DNA of 64,000 nt. It comes from CANDOC01 sp965261725 (GTDB lineage: Bacteria > Pseudomonadota > Gammaproteobacteria > Pseudomonadales > Endozoicomonadaceae). Every line of letters begins with the position of its first letter. Position 1 is the stretch's first letter. The translations under genes and the position numbers were made by a program. Under the pieces are notes generated by a model, which saw only the letters and a list, made by a program, of their open reading frames with translations, was not told the DNA's origin and did no database searches. The stretch is from contig CBDHDU010000045.1 of the NCBI GenBank assembly GCA_965261725.1, positions 7,296-71,295 on the forward strand, in the 5' to 3' direction. This document shows, piece by piece, positions 37,251 through 46,482 of this stretch.

Positions 37251-38073
37251 CTTGTTCTTCTCCCTGCTTTTGCCAGGCGGGGGATCGCTTTTCCAGAAAG
37301 GCACTCAAACCTTCCCGGCCTTCTTCTGAGGCGCGAATGCGGGCGATGTAGTCCACGGTATAATCCGTCAACTCCGGTGTGCCCGGCACCTGTCCGGCAA
37401 TACCTTTCAGCAATTCCTTGGTTGCGGCAATAGCGGCAGGACTGTTTTGCAGCAGTTGTTTAATCAGAGCATCTGCCGTATTTCGCAGTTCATCTTCCGG
37501 CACGACTTCATGTACCAGACCAATATCCTGAGCTTTGGCGGCAGGAATGACTTCGGCGCTGAGCATATAACGTCGGGACTGACGGGTACCGATAGCGCGG
37601 GCAACAAACGGGCTGATGGTGGCGGGTGACAGACCGATCTTGACCTCACTCAGACAGAAGCGGGCATTATCTGCAGCCACCACAATATCGCAGCAGCTGG
37701 CGAGGCCAACAGCTCCGCCATAGCAGGCACCCTGTACCAGACCAATCACCGGCTTCGGGCACTGGTCGAGTAATACCATCAGCTTCGCCAGCTGGGCAGC
37801 GTCGGCACGGTTAGCGGCTTCATCCATCTGCCCCATACGACGCATCCAGTTCAGATCACCTCCGGCAGAGAAATGTTTACCTGCCGCATCCAGTACAATA
37901 ATCCGGGCTTCCGGGGTGTTACTGACCTCTTCCAACGTTTCAATCAGGCTGGCGATCAGGTTGTCATCAAAGGCATTGCGGACTGAAGGACGATTCAGGG
38001 TCAGGCGAACCACACCACGGGGATCGATACCGGCGGTTAAACCTTCATCATTATTATTTGTCATTTCTGGCAC
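37243..38073 (-). CDS. liuC: Methylglutaconyl-CoA hydratase
   Basis: A 276-residue crotonase-fold enzyme that hydrates 3-methylglutaconyl-CoA to HMG-CoA. The oxyanion-hole sequences are AAGKHFSAGGDLNWMRRM and VQGACYGGAVGLASCCDIV. The SEVKIGLSPATISPFVARAIG stretch is characteristic of LiuC/AUH. It begins two bases after the liuB stop and overlaps the liuD start by 8 bases. Confidence 0.95.
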   Translation of the reverse strand: MPEMTNNNDEGLTAGIDPRGVVRLTLNRPSVRNAFDDNLIASLIETLEEVSNTPEARIIVLDAAGKHFSAGGDLNWMRRMGQMDEAANRADAAQLAKLMVLLDQCPKPVIGLVQGACYGGAVGLASCCDIVVAADNARFCLSEVKIGLSPATISPFVARAIGTRQSRRYMLSAEVIPAAKAQDIGLVHEVVPEDELRNTADALIKQLLQNSPAAIAATKELLKGIAGQVPGTPELTDYTVDYIARIRASEEGREGLSAFLEKRSPAWQKQGEEQDV

Positions 38074-38075
38074 TC

Positions 38076-39683
38076 CTACATTCTGAAAATGCCATAACGG
38101 GTATCTTCGATCGGTGCATTTAATGCAGCGGCAAGGCTGAGACCCAATACATCGCGGGTCTGTGCCGGATCAATAACACCGTCATCCCATAACCGGGCAC
38201 TGGCATAGGCGGCAGTGGATTCGCGGTCAAACTGCTGCTCCAGCGGTTTGCGGAATTCTGCTTCTTCTTCCGTCGACCAGCTTTTACCGGCCTTTTCCAG
38301 TGCGCCGCGTTTAACGGTTGCCATAACACCTGCTGCCTGTTCACCACCCATAACGGCAATTCGGGCGTTGGGCCAGCTCCACATAAAGCGCGGATCATAG
38401 GCGCGGCCGCACATACCGTAGTTACCGGCACCGTAACTGCCACCAATAACGACAGTTAATTTTGGTACCTCGGCACAGGCAACAGCGTTCACCAGTTTGG
38501 CGCCGTGACGGGCAATACCTTCAGATTCGTACTGTTTGCCGACCATAAAGCCGGTGATATTCTGCAAAAACAGCAGCGGAATCTTGCGCTGGCAGCACAG
38601 CTCAACAAAATGTGCTCCCTTGATAGCTGATTCCGAAAACAGTACGCCATTGTTTGCCAGAATACCTACTGGGTAACCATGAATCCGGGCAAAGCCACAC
38701 ACCAGTGTTGTCCCATAGCGTGCCTTGAATTCATCCAGCTCAGAACCATCTACCAGCCGGGCGATAACATCTCTTACATCATAAGGCTGACGCGGATCTT
38801 CAGGAATCACACCGTAAAGCTCTTCAGTATCAAAAAGTGGCGCAATGGTTTCCGTGCGTTGCACTTGATCAGCCGTCGTACGATTCAGGTTGGCAACAAT
38901 ATTACGGGCAATCTGTAGGGCATGCTCGTCATTTTCTGCCAGATGATCGGCAACGCCGGATGTGCGGGTATGAGCATCCCCCCCACCGAGTTCTTCAGCG
39001 GTTACTTCTTCACCGGTAGCGGCTTTGACCAGCGGCGGTCCCGCAAGAAAGATAGTGCCCTGGTTGCGGACAATAATGCTTTCATCTGCCATCGCCGGAA
39101 TATAAGCGCCACCGGCTGTACAGGAACCCATGACTACGGCGATCTGGGCAATACCTTTGGCTGACATTCTTGCCTGGTTAAAGAAAATCCGTCCGAAATG
39201 TTCTTTATCCGGGAATACATCAGACTGGCGGGGCAGGTTGGCACCACCGGAATCTACCAGATAAATACAGGGCAGGTGATTAGCTTCGGCAATTGTCTGG
39301 GCGCGCAGATGCTTTTTGACCGTTAATGGGTAATAACTGCCGCCTTTTACAGTGGCATCATTACCGACAATCATACAGGTCTGGCCGGATACCTGACCGA
39401 TTCCCGCCACAGCACCGGCGGAGGGCAGGTTATCTTCATAAACACCTTCAGCCACCAGCTGCCCGACTTCCAGAAAGGCTGAGCCGGGGTCAAGTAACTG
39501 ATCTATCCGGTCCCTGACCATTAACTTGCCACGGCCTTCATGGCGGGCACGTGCCTTTTCTCCACCACCCTGCAGAATCCGGGCAATGGTTTCATTCAGC
39601 GGGTTCAGTTTACCCAGCATGGCAGCCTGATTCTGTTTAAATGCTGCCGAATGAATATTAACTGCAGATTCAATCACAGGCAT
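38076..39683 (-). CDS. liuB: Methylcrotonyl-CoA carboxylase, beta subunit
   Basis: A 535-residue carboxyltransferase subunit that transfers carboxyl from biotin to 3-methylcrotonyl-CoA. It has the two crotonase-like halves. The acyl-CoA site includes GSCTAGGAYIPAMADESIIV, and the C-terminal half has ITGFMVGKQYESEGIARHGAKLV and GSYGAGNYGMCGRAYDPRF. Length is typical of MccB. The start codon overlaps the liuA stop by one base. Confidence 0.95.
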   Translation of the reverse strand: MPVIESAVNIHSAAFKQNQAAMLGKLNPLNETIARILQGGGEKARARHEGRGKLMVRDRIDQLLDPGSAFLEVGQLVAEGVYEDNLPSAGAVAGIGQVSGQTCMIVGNDATVKGGSYYPLTVKKHLRAQTIAEANHLPCIYLVDSGGANLPRQSDVFPDKEHFGRIFFNQARMSAKGIAQIAVVMGSCTAGGAYIPAMADESIIVRNQGTIFLAGPPLVKAATGEEVTAEELGGGDAHTRTSGVADHLAENDEHALQIARNIVANLNRTTADQVQRTETIAPLFDTEELYGVIPEDPRQPYDVRDVIARLVDGSELDEFKARYGTTLVCGFARIHGYPVGILANNGVLFSESAIKGAHFVELCCQRKIPLLFLQNITGFMVGKQYESEGIARHGAKLVNAVACAEVPKLTVVIGGSYGAGNYGMCGRAYDPRFMWSWPNARIAVMGGEQAAGVMATVKRGALEKAGKSWSTEEEAEFRKPLEQQFDRESTAAYASARLWDDGVIDPAQTRDVLGLSLAAALNAPIEDTRYGIFRM

Positions 39684-40840
39684 TAGCGGGTCTCCTGAAA
39701 CAGCTCACGACCAATCAACATGCGGCGGATTTCTGAAGTCCCGGCCCCGATTTCATAGAGTTTGGCATCGCGGAGCAGGCGCCCGGTGGCGTATTCATTA
39801 ACATAACCATTGCCGCCCAGAATCTGGATCGCCTGCAGCGCATGTTGCGTGGCACGTTCGGCGATATACAAAATGACTCCTGCAGCATCTTTACGGGTGG
39901 TTTCACCGCGGTCACAGGCTTTAGCGACGGTATACAGGTAAGCGCGTGAAGCGTTCAGCTCGGTATTCATATCCGCCAGCTTGCCCTGAATCAGCTGGAA
40001 CTCACCAATAGGCTTGCCGAACTGTTTGCGTTCATGCACATAGGGCACAGCAACATCCAGACAGGCCTGCATAATGCCAACCGGACCACCGGATAAGACG
40101 ACACGTTCATAATCCAGACCGCTCATCAACACTTTAACGCCGCCATCAATGGTGCCAAGCACATTTTCAGCCGGGACTTCACAGTCCTGAAAGACCAGTT
40201 CACAGGTGTTGGAACCGCGCATGCCCAGCTTGTCGAGTTTCTGTGCCTGGGTGAAACCGGGGAAGCCGCGCTCAACAATAAAGGCAGTTATGCCATGCGG
40301 GCCTTGTTCCGGATTGGTTTTGGCGTAGATCACATAGGTGTCGGCATCAGGACCGTTGGTGATCCACATTTTGTTACCGTTCAGAATAAACGCATCGCCG
40401 CGTTGCTCGGCTTTCAGCTTCATGCTGACAACATCAGAACCGGCATTGGGTTCACTCATGGCTAGTGCACCGACATGTTCACCGGAACAGAGTTTGGGCA
40501 GGTATTTATGTTTCTGTTCTTCGGTACCGTTACGGCGAATCTGGTTGACGCAGAGGTTGGAATGAGCACCGTAACTGAGGCCAACGGACGCTGATGCACG
40601 ACTGATTTCTTCCATTGCCACCGCGTGAGCAAGGTAACCCATACCAGAACCACCGTATTCTTCCTCAACCGTAATGCCGAGTAGTCCCATATCACCCAGT
40701 TTGCGCCAGAGCTGTGCCGGAAATTCGTTTTCCTGATCAATGTTCGCAGCGATAGGGGCAATTTCTTTTTCTGCAAAATGTTGTACCTGCTCACGCAGCA
40801 GGTCGATGGTTTCACCCAAATCATGATTAAGACTGTGCAT
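39683..40840 (-). CDS. liuA: Isovaleryl-CoA dehydrogenase
   Basis: A 385-residue FAD-dependent acyl-CoA dehydrogenase for the third step of leucine breakdown. The catalytic Glu is in the isovaleryl-specific position, GLDYERVVLSGGPVG, instead of the usual YEGTNE position, where here the sequence is GAGTSEIRRM. FAD-site motifs AMSEPNAGSDVVSM and MWITNGPDADTYVIYAKT are present. Electrons would go to ETF. It is the first enzyme gene of the operon, 69 bases after liuR. Confidence 0.95.
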   Translation of the reverse strand: MHSLNHDLGETIDLLREQVQHFAEKEIAPIAANIDQENEFPAQLWRKLGDMGLLGITVEEEYGGSGMGYLAHAVAMEEISRASASVGLSYGAHSNLCVNQIRRNGTEEQKHKYLPKLCSGEHVGALAMSEPNAGSDVVSMKLKAEQRGDAFILNGNKMWITNGPDADTYVIYAKTNPEQGPHGITAFIVERGFPGFTQAQKLDKLGMRGSNTCELVFQDCEVPAENVLGTIDGGVKVLMSGLDYERVVLSGGPVGIMQACLDVAVPYVHERKQFGKPIGEFQLIQGKLADMNTELNASRAYLYTVAKACDRGETTRKDAAGVILYIAERATQHALQAIQILGGNGYVNEYATGRLLRDAKLYEIGAGTSEIRRMLIGRELFQETR

Positions 40841-40909
40841 ATCGGGCTCCTGTTGATGTAACTGATGTCTTGTTGATGTTTATTGTTATTGGTCAGGTAA
40901 CACAGGTTC

Positions 40910-41317
40910 TTAGGCTGCAGGCTTCCGGTTGTTAGCTGTCAGGGATTTGTGGCAGCGACTTTCTACTTCGTCCAGTTCCTTTTGCATGGCAGCTATATCT
41001 TTTAGCTGTTGTTCAAGTAGCGCTCGCCTTTCTGAAATCTTGTTCAGCAGGGTTTCCAGCTGGCGGCGGTTATTGTGGTCAGGATCGTAGAGTTCAATCA
41101 GTTCCCGTGACTCATCCAGACTGAAACCGAGGCGTTTGCCACGGAGAATCAGTTTCAGGGAAGTGCGGTCACGGGGGGAATAGATGCGATGCTGGCCTTC
41201 ACGGGCAGGGGAGAGCAGTCCCTTGTCTTCGTAGAAACGAATGGTACGGGTAGTAATCTCGAATTCCTGCGCCAGCTCAGAGATGCTGTAGCGCCGGGTG
41301 GTTTCCGGTGTTCCCAT
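40910..41317 (-). CDS. liuR: MerR-family regulator LiuR
   Basis: A 135-residue MerR-type regulator of the leucine pathway. The winged helix (YSISELAQEFEITTRTIRFYEDKGLLSPAREGQHRIYSPRD) is followed by a coiled-coil dimerisation helix rich in Leu and Glu. It has no metal-binding Cys loop, as expected for LiuR, which responds to an acyl-CoA intermediate. The C-terminal ten or so residues are encoded by a heptamer-like repeat. It is the first gene of the operon; a palindrome lies 46 bases upstream. Confidence 0.92.
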   Translation of the reverse strand: MGTPETTRRYSISELAQEFEITTRTIRFYEDKGLLSPAREGQHRIYSPRDRTSLKLILRGKRLGFSLDESRELIELYDPDHNNRRQLETLLNKISERRALLEQQLKDIAAMQKELDEVESRCHKSLTANNRKPAA

Positions 41318-41362
41318 TTGAAGCGTGCTGCATGATTACGGTTTACCGAAGTATGGATTACG

Positions 41363-41378
41363 TTGACGTTAACGTCAA
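41363..41378. promoter_or_regulatory. LiuR-type palindrome and promoter of the liu operon
   Basis: TTGACGTTAACGTCAA is a perfect 16-base palindrome. On the minus strand its first half is TTGACG, a good -35, and CATACT follows 17 bases later as a -10. MerR-family activators bind within such a spacer. The site resembles the LiuR motif described for proteobacteria. Confidence 0.7.
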
Positions 41379-41455
41379 TGCGTGCAAACAAACTGCTATA
41401 TATTTTGGCAGGCGGTATACAATGTTATGCTTGAATCTTTCTCAGGTGCTTTTTA

Positions 41456-42682
41456 ATGAAGAGTCTGGATAGCAGTAGAAGGTTTAATCAGATTATTTTA
41501 CAAATCGCTCTGATGTTAATTGGAGTTGCAATAAATAGTTATGCCGGTTTATTAAACCTCAGTGGGGTAGAAGAAAATAAAATTGATCAAATAGATGGTA
41601 TAGATTATTTTCCCGAGACAGGCATTGTTTGCTGGGGGCGCATAAAAAGCCGGCACTATATCTGGATAACTTCCGAAAAAGATAAAACCTATTCAACCGT
41701 TTCATTCCGGACTCACAGTCGGGATTACACCAGAAGAGTTATTCCATCAGGACATAATCGCCTGATAGCGCTTATTAAGCACGGTGCCATCAAAATCTGG
41801 GAACGACCTGATCAGGATAGTGATGACTGGTATCTGAGCCACCAATTAAATCATGAGTTTGCATTCGCAGTGGTTCCGGTTTCTGACCAACAGTTCGTTA
41901 CGGTGTCACATGATCATTCAATGCATATCTGGAGCCTGAAAAATGCAGCTCCGGCAAAGGTCTCCCCCAACATCCGGGAAATGGGGATGACGACTGTATT
42001 GGCTGAGGCAGCAGATAAAAGTCAGTTTTATTCGCTTATTGAATCCTGTAAAGAAACAGCAGACAGCGTTTTGCTCTGGACACCGAATGATGATGGCACT
42101 TGGTCTTACAGTAGCATTGCAAACTATACAAAAATTCTTGGCATCCATTACCTCAGAAACCAGTCATTACTGGTCATAGGCGGTGAGAAATATATGCCTG
42201 ACATCGGGTGGCGACATTATGGTGACCAGAATCCCCCATCCTGCGTTATGGCATGGACAGAAAAACACCCGGAATGGAAACCTGTAACTGATCGCTCTCC
42301 AGAATGCACGCATATTTTACCCAATGGCGATTTACTGCTTGAAGGGAGTGGGACAGCGCCGGTTCATATTGCACAGATGAATGACCATGATAAACGCTGG
42401 AGTATTGTGAAACTTTCAGACCCGGATTGTGATATTACCTGTCGGTCAGATACGGTATGTGAATTTACAGTGCTTCGTAATGGAAAAATAGTGACGGCTG
42501 AAAACAAGGCCGGAAATAATATTATCAGAATCTGGACAGCACATAACCGGGGTTACTCAGTGAAAAAACTGGTTTCCAGAGACGATTTTCCGAAAATTTT
42601 TTGTCTGCTGGAGTTGCGTACCGGCATACTGGCTGCCATCTATGATACGGGGTTGATGGAGTGGTGGGATCTGGAGTTATGA
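41456..42682 (+). CDS. Exported WD40-like beta-propeller protein
   Basis: A 408-residue protein with a signal peptide or N-terminal anchor (IILQIALMLIGVAINSYAGL, about 13-32). The rest contains six or so propeller blades. Each ends in a recognisable [IVM]x[IVAL]W tetrad: YIWITS, IKIWERP, MHIWSL, VLLWTP, VMAWTE, IRIWTA, and a final MEWWDL. Blade length is about 50-60 residues. WD40 propellers are usually interaction scaffolds. Export plus WD40 repeats is unusual in bacteria and fits a surface or host-interaction protein, by inference. It is read divergently from liuR, not part of its operon. Confidence 0.75.
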   Translation: MKSLDSSRRFNQIILQIALMLIGVAINSYAGLLNLSGVEENKIDQIDGIDYFPETGIVCWGRIKSRHYIWITSEKDKTYSTVSFRTHSRDYTRRVIPSGHNRLIALIKHGAIKIWERPDQDSDDWYLSHQLNHEFAFAVVPVSDQQFVTVSHDHSMHIWSLKNAAPAKVSPNIREMGMTTVLAEAADKSQFYSLIESCKETADSVLLWTPNDDGTWSYSSIANYTKILGIHYLRNQSLLVIGGEKYMPDIGWRHYGDQNPPSCVMAWTEKHPEWKPVTDRSPECTHILPNGDLLLEGSGTAPVHIAQMNDHDKRWSIVKLSDPDCDITCRSDTVCEFTVLRNGKIVTAENKAGNNIIRIWTAHNRGYSVKKLVSRDDFPKIFCLLELRTGILAAIYDTGLMEWWDLEL

Positions 42683-42844
42683 GCACGTACCGCAAAATCA
42701 AAAATTAATACTCGCATTTAAGGAAAAATATGCCATCTTTTCAAATGCGTGTCATTAATCCGATGTCGTTTTTTAATTGCACCTAAAAATCAAATATTTC
42801 AGCGTCGTTTGTATTTCCTGATTGAAGTTCGCAGGAGCCACAAG

Positions 42845-43861
42845 ATGAATACCCTATCAAAAATCACCCGAAAGCCAATATTGCTGCTTGGCATGTTGTG
42901 TTTGCTTTTTTTCTTCCCTTTTGGCTCGGCACCTGCTGTTGCAAGCGGGGGGAGTATTGATGTCAGCCATCCACCTTCTGCCAAGCATTCAACAGGAAAG
43001 AAAAAAAGTAAAAAGCCGGTTCAGGCAGAAAATATTATCACGAAATTGCAGGCGCTCAGGGGCAAGCCTGTGACGGTGCTCAGCATTTTGCTGAAACCGG
43101 AAGATGCCCCCGAAAACGAGACGGTTAAAAAATTCTACGGTAACAGCGGTGATGTTTTAACCGCTGACCAAAAGCTGGCTTTCGTCTGGCTTTTGGCTGA
43201 ATATGCCCCTGATAATGAGCATCACCCCGAAATACCGCTTGCTGTCGCATTATCGGATGCCAAAAAACGCCGCAATAGTGAACCGCTGGCACATGCAGCC
43301 TGCATGGCATTAAAAACCGGCATGAGTCCGCCGGAAAGCGAAGACTTAAAGGCTCCCCGGCTATTCACACAGGCTGAAATTACCCGCGCCGAGCCCGGAG
43401 AAGACCTGACAGCAAGCTTTACTGAATGGTGCAAGCAGAGCGCCGGCACCAAAACTCAGCGACTGCAAGCACTGGCAGCGAACAATAATATCCCGCTGCT
43501 GATATCGCCCGAATCACCTGCCACGGCACCGGTTACAAAAAAACAGCACCATTCATCCGTCAGACCGGCTATGAGCTGGAAGAAAATGGCGTATATGACG
43601 CTCGTCGGGCTTTATTTCTGCTCAGTTCAAATGGTTGCTGCTCAGGCATCATCTATGACTGACATGCCCATGCCCACCCCAACGCCTATGACTGACATGC
43701 CCACCCCAACGCCTATGACTGACATGCCCACCCCAACGCCTATGACTGACATGCCCACCACAACTATGGACGAAACGACTGCTGGCGCACTCTATAATTT
43801 AGCGGCAGTGCCGGTTACGCTGGTCTTTGCTCTGGCTGGCGCGCTTTACAACATGATGTAG
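42845..43861 (+). CDS. Exported protein with 9-residue tandem repeats
   Basis: A 338-residue protein starting at ATG 42845, with AGGAG 8 bases upstream. A signal peptide (ILLLGMLCLLFFFPFGSAPAVA, about 13-34) is followed by a Lys-rich region and a compact helical domain (about 60-220). Further on, a second hydrophobic segment precedes four copies of the repeat MTDMPTPTP (about 270-310). The protein ends in a hydrophobic stretch VPVTLVFALAGALYNMM that could insert in a membrane. No family recognised. The frame continues upstream from 42749, but this part has no ribosome-binding site. Confidence 0.7.
   Translation: MNTLSKITRKPILLLGMLCLLFFFPFGSAPAVASGGSIDVSHPPSAKHSTGKKKSKKPVQAENIITKLQALRGKPVTVLSILLKPEDAPENETVKKFYGNSGDVLTADQKLAFVWLLAEYAPDNEHHPEIPLAVALSDAKKRRNSEPLAHAACMALKTGMSPPESEDLKAPRLFTQAEITRAEPGEDLTASFTEWCKQSAGTKTQRLQALAANNNIPLLISPESPATAPVTKKQHHSSVRPAMSWKKMAYMTLVGLYFCSVQMVAAQASSMTDMPMPTPTPMTDMPTPTPMTDMPTPTPMTDMPTTTMDETTAGALYNLAAVPVTLVFALAGALYNMM
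43655..43768 (+). repeat. 27-bp tandem repeat inside the exported repeat protein
   Basis: About four copies of a 27-base unit encode MTDMPTPTP. The first copy has an extra MP pair and the last is degenerate. The two middle units are nearly identical, which points to recent slippage and probable length variation. Confidence 0.9.
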
Positions 43862-43961
43862 GTGTTACCATTACGGAAGGTTTGGTTATCTTCTGTTCAC
43901 CACTCACCATTAACGGTTTGCTATGCTGATGACTCCGAACCAAAAATAACAGGTTGTCGTT

Positions 43962-44324
43962 ATGGGTTTAGAGAAAAGAGTTGAGCAGCTTGAGTCTCAT
44001 TTTGACTCGCTTGACAGTGCGGTGCGAAGCCTTATCAGTATTACGGGTGAAACCCACCGGATTATTCAGGAAAACCAGCAGGAGAACCGTGAGCGGTTTA
44101 ACCGGCTGGAAAATCGCATGACCGCTGTCGAAAATCGTGTGGCCGCTGTAGAAAATCGCATGACCGCTGTCGAGAAGGGGCTGGTTGCGCTTACGGAAGC
44201 TACAGTTGCCGGCTTCAAACGGGTTGATGAAGAACTGGCAGGGGTGCGTAAAGATCAGACGGCTATGCGCAAAGATATAGCCGGTCTTGATCTGCTGATA
44301 CGTCAAAGGCTTCCGCTTAACTAG
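43962..44324 (+). CDS. Coiled-coil protein (120 aa)
   Basis: A soluble heptad-rich protein with the repeated unit ENRMTAVENRVAAVENRM in the middle (about residues 47-66). LESHFDSLDSAVRSLI precedes it and RVDEELAGVRKDQTAMRKDIAGL follows. It resembles small trimeric or dimeric coiled-coil proteins seen beside phage or stress genes. Function unknown. It has its own intrinsic terminator. The gene is not obviously linked to the downstream acyl-CoA genes, which have a separate leader. Confidence 0.7.
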   Translation: MGLEKRVEQLESHFDSLDSAVRSLISITGETHRIIQENQQENRERFNRLENRMTAVENRVAAVENRMTAVEKGLVALTEATVAGFKRVDEELAGVRKDQTAMRKDIAGLDLLIRQRLPLN

Positions 44325-44342
44325 CTGAAAATGACCTGATAC

Positions 44343-44375
44343 AGGCTGCCACCGCAACGGGGCAGCCTTTTTATT
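44343..44375 (+). terminator. Intrinsic terminator after the coiled-coil gene
   Basis: AGGCTGCC (44343-44350) and GGCAGCCT (44361-44368) form an 8-base stem with a 10-base loop, followed by TTTTATT. Confidence 0.8.
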
Positions 44376-44501
44376 ACGGTTTGGTTTTACGTCACAAAAA
44401 TAAACAGTTTCGGTCATTTACCTCCCCGGCACAGGCTGCTAACGTGCGCCATAATCAGACTCTCACTAACAATCACAAGCTTTCCAGCAACAGGAGTCGC
44501 C

Positions 44502-45659
44502 ATGGATTTTGAACTGACGGAAGATCAGCTTGCTTTTCGTGACACCGCCAGACAGTTTGCCGAGCAGGAACTGGCACCCAACGCTGCCAAATGGGATCAG
44601 GAGCATCATTTTCCGGTTGATGTGATCAAAAAAACCGGAGAGCTTGGATTCTGTGGTCTTTATACCCCGGAAGAGGCAGGTGGTCTTGGTTTAAGCCGAC
44701 TGGATTCCCATCTAGTATTTGAACAGCTCTCCTACGGTTGTACAGCAACCACGGCTTATCTCACCATCCATAATATGTGTACCTGGATGATTGGCAGCTT
44801 TGCTTCACCTGAGCTGCGTGATCAGTGGTGCCCGGATCTGGTGTCCGGCAATAAACTATCGTCCTACTGCTTGACCGAACCGGGTGCCGGTTCCGATGCA
44901 GCTTCTCTGCGCACAACCGCCAGAAGGGAAGGGGATAAATATATTCTGAATGGCAGCAAGATGTTTATTTCCGGTGCTGGCAGTACCGAGGTGCTGGTGG
45001 TAATGGCGCGTACCGGTAATAAAGGCCCTAAAGGTATTTCGGCGCTGGTGGTGCCCGCGGATGCACCGGGTATCTCTTATGGCAAAGCCGAAGAAAAAAT
45101 GGGCTGGAATGCCCAGCCCACCCGGTTGATCAGCTTTGAAGATGTCGAAGTCCCCGTTTCTAACCGGCTGGGAGAAGAAGGCGAAGGCTTTGTGTTTGCT
45201 ATGAAAGGGCTGGATGGCGGGCGTTTGAATATTGCCACCTGTTCACTGGGTACTGCCCAGATGGCACTGGATACTGCGCAGAATTATATGCAGGAACGGG
45301 AACAGTTCGGACGCCCCATTGCCGGTTTTCAGGCACTGCAATTCAAGTTAGCAGATATGGCAACCGAGTTGGTGGCTGCCCGGCAAATGGTGCGGCTGGC
45401 GGCCAGTAAACTCGACAGAAAAGATCCGGAAGCCACGGCTTACTGTGCTATGGCAAAACGGTTTGCAACGGATGCAGGCTTCAATGTTTGCAATGAAGCG
45501 CTGCAAATTCATGGCGGCTACGGTTATATCCGTGAATATCCGCTGGAGCGGATGGTGCGGGACACCCGGGTGCATCAGATTCTTGAAGGCACTAATGAAA
45601 TCATGCGGGTGATTATTGCCCGTCGCCTGCTGGATGAAAAACGTGGAGATATCGAATAA
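44502..45659 (+). CDS. Acyl-CoA dehydrogenase, probable isobutyryl-CoA dehydrogenase
   Basis: A 385-residue FAD-dependent dehydrogenase. FAD motifs CLTEPGAGSDAASL and MFISGAGSTEVLVVMARTG are present, and the catalytic Glu is in the usual position (ILEGTNEIMRVIIAR). The order of genes (dehydrogenase, enoyl-CoA hydratase, 3-hydroxyisobutyryl-CoA hydrolase) points to valine breakdown and hence isobutyryl-CoA. ACAGGAG precedes the ATG. The next start overlaps the TAA by one base (45657-45661), so coupling is expected. Confidence 0.88.
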   Translation: MDFELTEDQLAFRDTARQFAEQELAPNAAKWDQEHHFPVDVIKKTGELGFCGLYTPEEAGGLGLSRLDSHLVFEQLSYGCTATTAYLTIHNMCTWMIGSFASPELRDQWCPDLVSGNKLSSYCLTEPGAGSDAASLRTTARREGDKYILNGSKMFISGAGSTEVLVVMARTGNKGPKGISALVVPADAPGISYGKAEEKMGWNAQPTRLISFEDVEVPVSNRLGEEGEGFVFAMKGLDGGRLNIATCSLGTAQMALDTAQNYMQEREQFGRPIAGFQALQFKLADMATELVAARQMVRLAASKLDRKDPEATAYCAMAKRFATDAGFNVCNEALQIHGGYGYIREYPLERMVRDTRVHQILEGTNEIMRVIIARRLLDEKRGDIE

Positions 45660-46447
45660 TGAGTGCTAGTGCTTCTATAGAAAGTATTCTGGTAAAAGAA
45701 GAGGGTCATACCGCGATTCTGACTCTGAACAATCCCCCTGCCAATACCTGGACAGTCGATAGTCTTAATCAGCTGGCATCCATTGTTTCTGAATATAATG
45801 CCCGTAAAGATATCATGACCCTGATTGTCCGCAGCGACAGCGAGAAGTTTTTCTCTGCCGGGGCGGATCTGAAAATGTTTGCGGATGGTGACAAGGATAA
45901 TGCCTCAAAAGTGGGTATTGCTTTTGGTCACGCATTTGAGGCGCTGTCTGCTTTTCGTGGCGTAACTATTGCCGTGATCAGTGGCTGGTCAATGGGCGGT
46001 GGTCTGGAAGTTGCGCTGGCCTGTGATCTGCGCGTAGCGGAACCACAGGCAACCATGGCATTGCCAGAGGCATCCGTTGGTTTGCTGCCCTGTGCAGGTG
46101 GTACTCAGAATCTCACGCTGCTGGTTGGTGAAGGCTGGGCGAAACGAATGATTCTTTGCGGAGAGCGTGTCTCTGCAACTAAAGCATTGGAAATTGGCCT
46201 GGTAGAAGCAATTGCTGAGCAGGGTAAAGGACTGGATCAGGCACTGGAATGGGCTAACGGTGTTGAGAAGCAAAGCCCTGCCGCCGTGGCAGCCTGTAAA
46301 CGACTGATTCAGCAAACCCGCAGTGCTCCATTAAGTGATGGTCTGCCAAAAGAACGTACCGAATTTGTTGAACTGTTTGATGACCCGAACCAGCTGGAAG
46401 GGGTGAATGCGTTCCTCGAAAAGCGCAAGCCGGAATGGAAATACTGA
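45659..46447 (+). CDS. Enoyl-CoA hydratase (methacrylyl-CoA hydratase)
   Basis: A 262-residue crotonase that would hydrate methacrylyl-CoA to 3-hydroxyisobutyryl-CoA in the valine pathway. Oxyanion-hole motifs are SEKFFSAGADLKMFADGD and VISGWSMGGGLEVALACDLRVAE. LPEASVGLLPCAGGTQNL supplies the second conserved acidic residue region. The substrate is inferred from context, and the family has broad specificity. Confidence 0.88.
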   Translation: MSASASIESILVKEEGHTAILTLNNPPANTWTVDSLNQLASIVSEYNARKDIMTLIVRSDSEKFFSAGADLKMFADGDKDNASKVGIAFGHAFEALSAFRGVTIAVISGWSMGGGLEVALACDLRVAEPQATMALPEASVGLLPCAGGTQNLTLLVGEGWAKRMILCGERVSATKALEIGLVEAIAEQGKGLDQALEWANGVEKQSPAAVAACKRLIQQTRSAPLSDGLPKERTEFVELFDDPNQLEGVNAFLEKRKPEWKY

Positions 46448-46482
46448 TTCAAACAGATTGATAAAAGAAGGAAGTTGTTTTT

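Noticed and set aside
43655..43768. CRISPR-like array
   Set aside because: The repeats are contiguous coding units without spacers.
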